Positions 33,261 to 36,959 of a DNA stretch of 36,959 nucleotides are shown piece after piece (positions within the stretch are counted from its first letter, which is position 1; each line of letters begins with the position of its first letter). Location: assembly GCA_013791745.1 (NCBI GenBank), contig VMTH01000161.1, positions 1 through 36,959 of the forward strand, given 5' to 3'. The notes below the pieces were generated by a model. That model searched no databases and was not told where the DNA came from. It saw only the letters and a list, made by a program, of their open reading frames with translations. The stretch comes from Candidatus Omnitrophota bacterium (GTDB lineage: Bacteria; CG03). The translations under genes and the position numbers were made by a program.

Positions 33261-33941
33261 ATGAGACAGATAGCGATTATAGGGTTGGGAAGTTTCGGGA
33301 ACGCTCTCGCCAAGGCGCTGGCGTCAAGCGGCGTTGAGGTCATAGCCATTGACCGCGACAAAGACCGCATAGAAGAGCTGAAAGAATATGTCACTGTCGC
33401 CGTTGCCTGTGACGCCACCGATGAAAAAACGCTGAAAAACATAGGGCTTGGCGACGTCGATCTGGCCGTGGTGGCCATCGGCGAGGATGTTGAAGCGTGT
33501 CTTCTGACCTCCATACTGCTCAAGAAACTCGGTGTTCCCTCAATTTTCAGCAGGGCTGTCACGCCGACACAGAAAGAAATACTGAAAGCCATAGGCGTTA
33601 CCCGGATTATTGAAATTGAAAATGAAATGGGGAAAGAAATCGCAAACGCCATTATCGCCCCCCGCATCCTCAAAAGGGTGTCGCTGGGTGAAAATCATTC
33701 CATGGCCGAGATAAAAGTTCCTACGCAATTTGTGGGAAAAAGGATTTCGGAACTTAATCTGCGGCAGAAAAACAGAATAAACATAGTCGCCATAAAAAGA
33801 AACATACCTGATATTGACAAAGCGACCGGCAGCAAAACAACAAAGGAAGAAATAGACACCGTGCCCGATCCCGAAACTTATTTTGACGAGAATGACATAA
33901 TTATCGTCGCCGGAACAGACAAAGATATCAAAAACATCTAA
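33261..33941 (+). CDS. ktrA: K+ uptake regulatory subunit (KtrA/TrkA, single RCK)
   Basis: Cytoplasmic nucleotide-binding gating subunit. The N-terminal RCK_N Rossmann fold has GLGSFGNALA (about 8-17), the acidic end of strand 2 VIAIDRD, then VACDATDEKTL and VVAIGEDVEA. The C-terminal RCK_C domain begins near residue 140 (HSMAEIKVPTQFVGKRISELNLRQK) and ends FDENDIIIVAGTDKDI. At 226 residues it is a single-RCK KtrA, not a duplicated TrkA (about 458). The stretch RNIPDIDKATGSKTTKEEIDTVPDPETYF inserts an unusually polar loop in RCK_C. It partners ktrB upstream; the PAS gene starts 7 bases after its stop. Confidence 0.95.
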   Translation: MRQIAIIGLGSFGNALAKALASSGVEVIAIDRDKDRIEELKEYVTVAVACDATDEKTLKNIGLGDVDLAVVAIGEDVEACLLTSILLKKLGVPSIFSRAVTPTQKEILKAIGVTRIIEIENEMGKEIANAIIAPRILKRVSLGENHSMAEIKVPTQFVGKRISELNLRQKNRINIVAIKRNIPDIDKATGSKTTKEEIDTVPDPETYFDENDIIIVAGTDKDIKNI

Positions 33942-33948
33942 CACGAAA

Positions 33949-34641
33949 ATGAAAAATCTCTACCGCAACACGATGTTCATCCTTATATTTATCTGCTTTT
34001 TATCCATGGCCGGCAGCATCTTTTTTTCAAACGAGACAACCGTACGCATCTTTGTGACGATCTCAGACGTAATAATCGCGGCCGGCCTGATTTTTCTGGT
34101 TTTCTCATTTTCAAAAAAACTTTCAAAAATAAACAATCAGCTTCAGATAGTGTCATCCGGCTCCTTTACCACGGATTTTCCCGAAAAAATAAATAACGAA
34201 CTGGATATGCTGACACTCAAACTCAGCAAACTGTTCAACAATATGAATAATTACGACAGGCTCCGCGCAAAAAATGTGGCGAAATCCGCGAAAGCGTATA
34301 TGACTATCAGTATAAATGTCTCCGATGCCGTTATAATGGTCGACTTTGACGAAAACACAGCTTCTCTCAATCCCTCCGCGCAAAAAATATGGAACCTTGA
34401 AACACGATCCTTTCCGCTGGATGTCGTAACAAAGCACGCCCAGAATACGGAGTTTAGAAAATTTCTTGATCGGGTCGCGGTCTCCGGAGAGGAACAGGCC
34501 AAGGTTTCCGTGTATTTCCCATCGGCCTCACGCAGAGAAGTCTCTGTCAAAGCCGTCCCCATAAAAACAATTGACGAAAAAACAACGCTCATACTGCTCT
34601 TTGTCACCACCGTGGACGGCAAAAAGGAAAACGGCAAATAA
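33949..34641 (+). CDS. Membrane protein with HAMP-like and PAS domains, no output domain
   Basis: The 230-residue protein has two transmembrane helices (about 7-26 and 33-54) with only a few residues between them. A HAMP-like helical linker follows (about 55-105; FSKKLSKINNQLQIVSSG, then NELDMLTLKLSKLFNNM). A PAS domain comes next (about 118-220; ISINVSDAVIMVDFDENTASLNPSAQKIWNLE), ending VPIKTIDEKTTLILLFVTTVDG. This is the front half of a PhoR/WalK-type sensor kinase, but the frame ends after PAS with no HisKA or ATPase domain. It follows ktrA by 7 bases, so it may sense a condition relevant to K+ transport. Alternatively it is a kinase gene cut short when the A+T-rich DNA to its right was gained. 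Confidence 0.75.
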   Translation: MKNLYRNTMFILIFICFLSMAGSIFFSNETTVRIFVTISDVIIAAGLIFLVFSFSKKLSKINNQLQIVSSGSFTTDFPEKINNELDMLTLKLSKLFNNMNNYDRLRAKNVAKSAKAYMTISINVSDAVIMVDFDENTASLNPSAQKIWNLETRSFPLDVVTKHAQNTEFRKFLDRVAVSGEEQAKVSVYFPSASRREVSVKAVPIKTIDEKTTLILLFVTTVDGKKENGK

Positions 34642-34723
34642 TTCAGCAACTATAAATTATCCTCCCCCAGGGTTTGGCAAGTATCCTGTTAGAATGCTTG
34701 CATTTTCAAAATCCAAAATATAC

Positions 34724-34753
34724 TTGCAGGTTTCAACAGAAATATGGTATAGT
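34724..34753 (+). promoter_or_regulatory. Candidate promoter of the methyltransferase gene
   Basis: TTGCAG (34724-34729), an 18-base spacer and TATAGT (34748-34753). A second option, TTGGCA (34765-34770) with 16 bases to TAGTAT (34787-34792), would put the start of transcription at the ATG. The region is A+T-rich, so chance matches are likely. Confidence 0.4.
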
Positions 34754-34796
34754 TTAGCTGGAAATTGGCAGCAAATAAAATTTACATAGTATATTT

Positions 34797-35480
34797 ATGA
34801 AGAAACAACATATTTCGGTTAAAAAAGCTTATGATTTCTGGGCTGAACAATATGAATCAGATGGAAATTCAATGATGGCTTTGGAAGATAGCGTATTTAA
34901 TAAAGAATTTACATCATCATTAAATGATAAAAAAATTTTAGATTTGGGCTGTGGTACAGGAAGACATACCTCAAAATTTATTGAATTAAATGCGAAAGTA
35001 ACAGGAGTTGATTTTTCTACCAACATGCTGAAAAAAGCAAAAGAAAATAATAGATCTAAGAACGTAAGATTCATTCAGCATGATATCTCTAAGAGACTTC
35101 CATTTAAAAATAAATATTTTGATATTGTCTCTTGTTCTCTAGTTTTAGAACATATAAAAAAATTGGATGAAGCATTTTCTGAAATGAAAAGGGTTTGTAA
35201 ACAAGATGGGTATATTTTTATAACAGAAATGCATCCTGATATGAGATTAAAAGGTAAGCAAGCTTCATTCTGCGATAGCAAGGGTAAAAGATACTATCCC
35301 AAAAGTTATCCTCATAAACTTGATGATTTTAAATATCACATTAAGGCTTCTCAGTTAAAGATTGCGAAACTAAAAGCATATCGAGGAACAAAAGCTTTGG
35401 CTAAACAAACTGAGAGAGCAGTTCAATATATAGGATATCCAATGTTGTTAGAATTTAAACTGATTCCTGTGGAGACTTAA
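34797..35480 (+). CDS. Class I SAM-dependent methyltransferase, A+T-rich, probably acquired
   Basis: A 227-residue UbiE/Methyltransf_11-type enzyme. Motif I is ILDLGCGTGRHTSKF, followed by VTGVDFSTNMLKKAKE (motif II region with the ribose-binding Asp), FIQHDISKRLPF and FDIVSCSLVLEHIKKLDEAF, then the EMKRVCKQDGYIFITEMHPDM strand. The substrate is unknown; small-molecule or quinone-type methylation is typical of the family. The codon usage is strikingly A/T-ending (for example many AAA, ATT, TTT, GAA), unlike every other gene here. No Shine-Dalgarno sequence precedes the ATG. It sits alone between the ktr genes and the rRNA operon, a common landing site for foreign DNA. Confidence 0.88.
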   Translation: MKKQHISVKKAYDFWAEQYESDGNSMMALEDSVFNKEFTSSLNDKKILDLGCGTGRHTSKFIELNAKVTGVDFSTNMLKKAKENNRSKNVRFIQHDISKRLPFKNKYFDIVSCSLVLEHIKKLDEAFSEMKRVCKQDGYIFITEMHPDMRLKGKQASFCDSKGKRYYPKSYPHKLDDFKYHIKASQLKIAKLKAYRGTKALAKQTERAVQYIGYPMLLEFKLIPVET

Positions 35481-35788
35481 TATCGTTTAAATTTAAGCAA
35501 ACAGTTCCAATAATTCTTTCTGTTCAAAACTGTAACAATAATTCCACTATAAAAAAGCTATCTACCTTGGAGATAGATAGTATTTCTATTGAAATCTGCA
35601 AAAATAATTTCACCATCAAAAAACTAACATTCGTGTAGTAATATAGTCAAAATCTCCTCATATTTTATAGTGTCAGTATTTTGAGGGCAAAACGAAATAT
35701 TCTTGATGTTTGAGAAAAGAAAAGTTTAGATAAATTCTGTTTTAAACAGTTCTTTGAAATGAATCAAGAGGATGTGTGGTTTTAATTT
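35481..35788. other. A+T-rich intergenic region between methyltransferase and 5S rRNA
   Basis: No credible gene on either strand. It holds two copies of an imperfect 30-base direct repeat (35530-35559 and 35596-35625; 24 of 30 positions match). A 6-bp-stem hairpin (35558-35576) lies between them. A short palindrome ctgttttaaacag lies at about 35737. Transcription from both sides would converge here, but I see no classical GC-rich hairpin with T-run. Confidence 0.6.
35530..35625. repeat. Imperfect 30-base direct repeat pair flanking a hairpin
   Basis: Both copies read ctg(t/c)aa(c/a)aataatt(c/t)cac(t/c)at followed by an A-run and ct. The hairpin ctatct/agatag at 35558-35576 sits in the spacer. 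Possibly a remnant of a mobile or integrated element; there is no open frame. Confidence 0.45.
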
Positions 35789-35898
35789 TGGCGCCGCCCT
35801 ACTTTCCCGTGCGTAAACACAGTATCATCGGCACTGAAGGTCTTAACGGCCGTGTTCGGAATGGGAACGGGTGTTGCCCCTTCGCTATAGGCGCCAAA
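35789..35898 (-). rRNA. rrf: 5S ribosomal RNA
   Basis: The minus-strand sequence closes with terminal arms TTGGCGCC and GGCGCCAA. It contains the conserved loop segments CACCCGTTCCCATTCCGAACACGG and the 3' GGGAAAGTAGGGCG. About 110 nt, normal for bacterial 5S, and it follows 23S in the usual order. The ends are set from helix I and may be off by one or two bases. Confidence 0.95.
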
Positions 35899-35920
35899 AA
35901 AGAATTTTGAAGTTCGTCAG

Positions 35921-35947
35921 AGATAAAACACCTCAGGTGTTCTATCT
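35921..35947 (-). other. Hairpin in the 23S-5S spacer
   Basis: Twelve-base arms (11 pair) around a 3-base loop, centred on aacacc/ggtgtt, between 23S and 5S. Probably a processing stem of the precursor rRNA. A further inverted repeat, gaccgtat (35950-35957) with atacggtc (35973-35980), brackets the mature 23S 3' end. Confidence 0.6.
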
Positions 35948-36197
35948 TCGACCGTATGAACAAGACTGAATAATACGGTCAAGTCGTTCGGTCTATTAGT
36001 ATGGCTCAGCTCATTACCTCCTCACTCAAACCGAAGTCTAAACTCGTGGGTAATGGTCTCAATGCCCGAGGGCATCTCAACCGGCGATTACTCGCCTTAC
36101 ACCTGCCACCTATCAAACTGGTAGTCTTCCAGTGACCTTATTGCCTTGATCCTTAACCCGAAGGCTAAAGACCTGGACAGGGAAATCTTATCTTGGA

Positions 36198-36233
<36 letters not shown>

Positions 36234-36468
36234 TTGCCAAACGTAGCTACCCAGCGATGCTCCTGGCGGAACAACTGGTACACCAGAGGTTTGTCCATCT
36301 CGGTCCTCTCGTACTAGAGACAGCTCTCCTCAAATTTCCTACGCCCGTACCAGATAGGGACCGTACTGTCTCACGACGTACTGAACCCAGCTCACGTACC
36401 ACTTTAATTGGCGAACAGCCAAACGCTTGGGAGCTTCTCCACCCCCGCGCTGTGATGAGCCGACATCG

Positions 36469-36763
36469 CTATTGTGTTTTCTCTTATTTCTAAGAGTATC
36501 GGACTATATCTTCATCCCGCCTTTCGCGGGAGTTGACGTTTTATGGAAAATAAATTTTCCATCTGCTCTTTCCCTATCAAATTATAGAGCAAGTCTCTAC
36601 GGGGTGAAGCACATAAATTTTATGTGCTCACTTCCCACGGTATTTCCTTTTGTTTTTCTTTCACAAAACAATTAAGGGTTTACCGTTATAAGTCAATTTT
36701 TTCTTGCAAAATTTTTGCAAGTAACAGGTAACAGCATTACTGCTGATGCACCCCGATATGTTA
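36469..36763 (-). ncRNA. Group I intron in 23S rRNA at position 2500
   Basis: A 295-nt insertion splits 23S between E. coli U2500 and C2501. The 5' exon end GCACCU pairs with the internal guide GGGUGC (P1, with the required U-G at the splice site). The 3' exon CGAUG pairs with UAUCG just before the guide (P10). The intron ends in G. Core elements: the P4 arms ACGGUA/UACCGU, a P6 stem (GCACAUAAA/UUUAUGUGC), P7 GACU with the S-element AAGAUAUAGUCC, and a P9 hairpin CUCUUA-GAAA-UAAGAG. There is no homing endonuclease ORF, and it is too short to hold one. The boundaries are firm because P1, P10 and the exon match to E. coli agree. Confidence 0.93.
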
Positions 36764-36814
36764 AGGTGCCGAACAGAGCCGTTGATGTGAACTCGCGGGC
36801 TCTACTAGCCTGTT

Positions 36815-36959
36815 CAATCACTGAACTTTAGCTATAGCTAAAGTGAAAGTTATGATTAGACTATATCTTCATCCACCGAGCTTTCGCACAGCGAAAGCGA
36901 AGGTCAAGAAGAAGCGTAGCTTCTTCGAGCCAACTTCGGTGGAGACGGCGAGTTCACAT
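36815..36959 (-). ncRNA. Group I intron in 23S rRNA at position 2449, 3' part
   Basis: The 3' exon resumes at AACAGGCT (E. coli A2450) and the insertion ends in G, so the site is after 2449. The visible 145 nt contain the S-element AAGAUAUAGUCU (P7 3' strand). Before it is a large P8 arm closed by CCACCGA/UCGGUGG, which carries two sub-hairpins. After it is a strong P9 stem (ACUUUAGCU/AGCUAAAGU). The P1-P6 half and the P7 5' strand lie beyond the window edge, so an internal ORF cannot be ruled out. Confidence 0.88.

Noticed and set aside
35481-35788. CRISPR array or tRNA in the A+T-rich gap
   Set aside because: Only two imperfect repeats with unequal surroundings and no regular spacing; no tRNA cloverleaf or T-loop motif found.
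36469-36763. Idea that the 23S insertion is an intervening sequence removed by RNase III without ligation, or encodes a homing endonuclease
   Set aside because: P1, P10, P7/S-element and terminal G match a group I intron, and no open frame of useful length is present.

Overview
The window is a stretch of bacterial chromosome of roughly even base composition, dense with housekeeping genes. The host is Gram-negative: it has a TonB-dependent receptor, a FecR-domain protein ending as an outer-membrane beta-barrel, a lipid-anchored LysM protein and an O-antigen ligase-like protein. Genes are packed tightly, often with 4-base ATGA overlaps, and some promoters sit 5-6 bases from the start codon, so leaderless mRNAs are likely. 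I cannot name the phylum. The gene content would suit one of the less-studied Gram-negative lineages (Elusimicrobiota/Omnitrophota-like), but that is a guess.

Layout. Positions 1-13,030 (minus strand) form one near-continuous transcription unit read right to left: lgt, rnfD, rnfG, rnfE, rnfA, rnfB, an AsmA-like protein, cinA, an unknown protein with a UBA-like N-terminus, rpmE, prfA, prmC, murA, hisD and the start of hisB. It joins lipoprotein maturation, an Rnf-type ion-pumping redox complex (rnfC is not here), translation termination, peptidoglycan precursor synthesis and histidine synthesis. Positions 13,185-24,415 (minus) hold trxA, recR-dnaX, a YbgC-like thioesterase, a BtuB-like receptor, recO, two CNNM/CBS proteins, ybeY, a 7TM-HD phosphohydrolase, phoH and a LysM lipoprotein. 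From 24,483 to 34,641 the genes are on the plus strand: CCA-adding enzyme, FecR/beta-barrel protein, GDP-mannose pyrophosphorylase with a degenerate phosphomannomutase domain, O-antigen ligase/TPR protein, KtrB, KtrA and a membrane HAMP/PAS protein with no output domain.

Positions 34,650-35,790 are an A+T-rich island with one SAM-dependent methyltransferase that looks foreign. It abuts the end of an rRNA operon read on the minus strand: 5S rRNA and the 3' part of 23S rRNA, which runs off the window.

The most striking content is in the 23S gene. Its peptidyl-transferase region is interrupted by two group I introns, one after E. coli position 2500 (complete, 295 nt, no ORF) and one after position 2449 (only its 3' end is in the window). 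The exon between them is 51 nt, exactly E. coli 2450-2500. The 23S 3' domain also carries extra helices. A second theme is a small family of GC-rich palindromic repeats: one copy lies between rnfE and rnfA, one lies in frame inside the TonB receptor gene, and one lies upstream of that gene.
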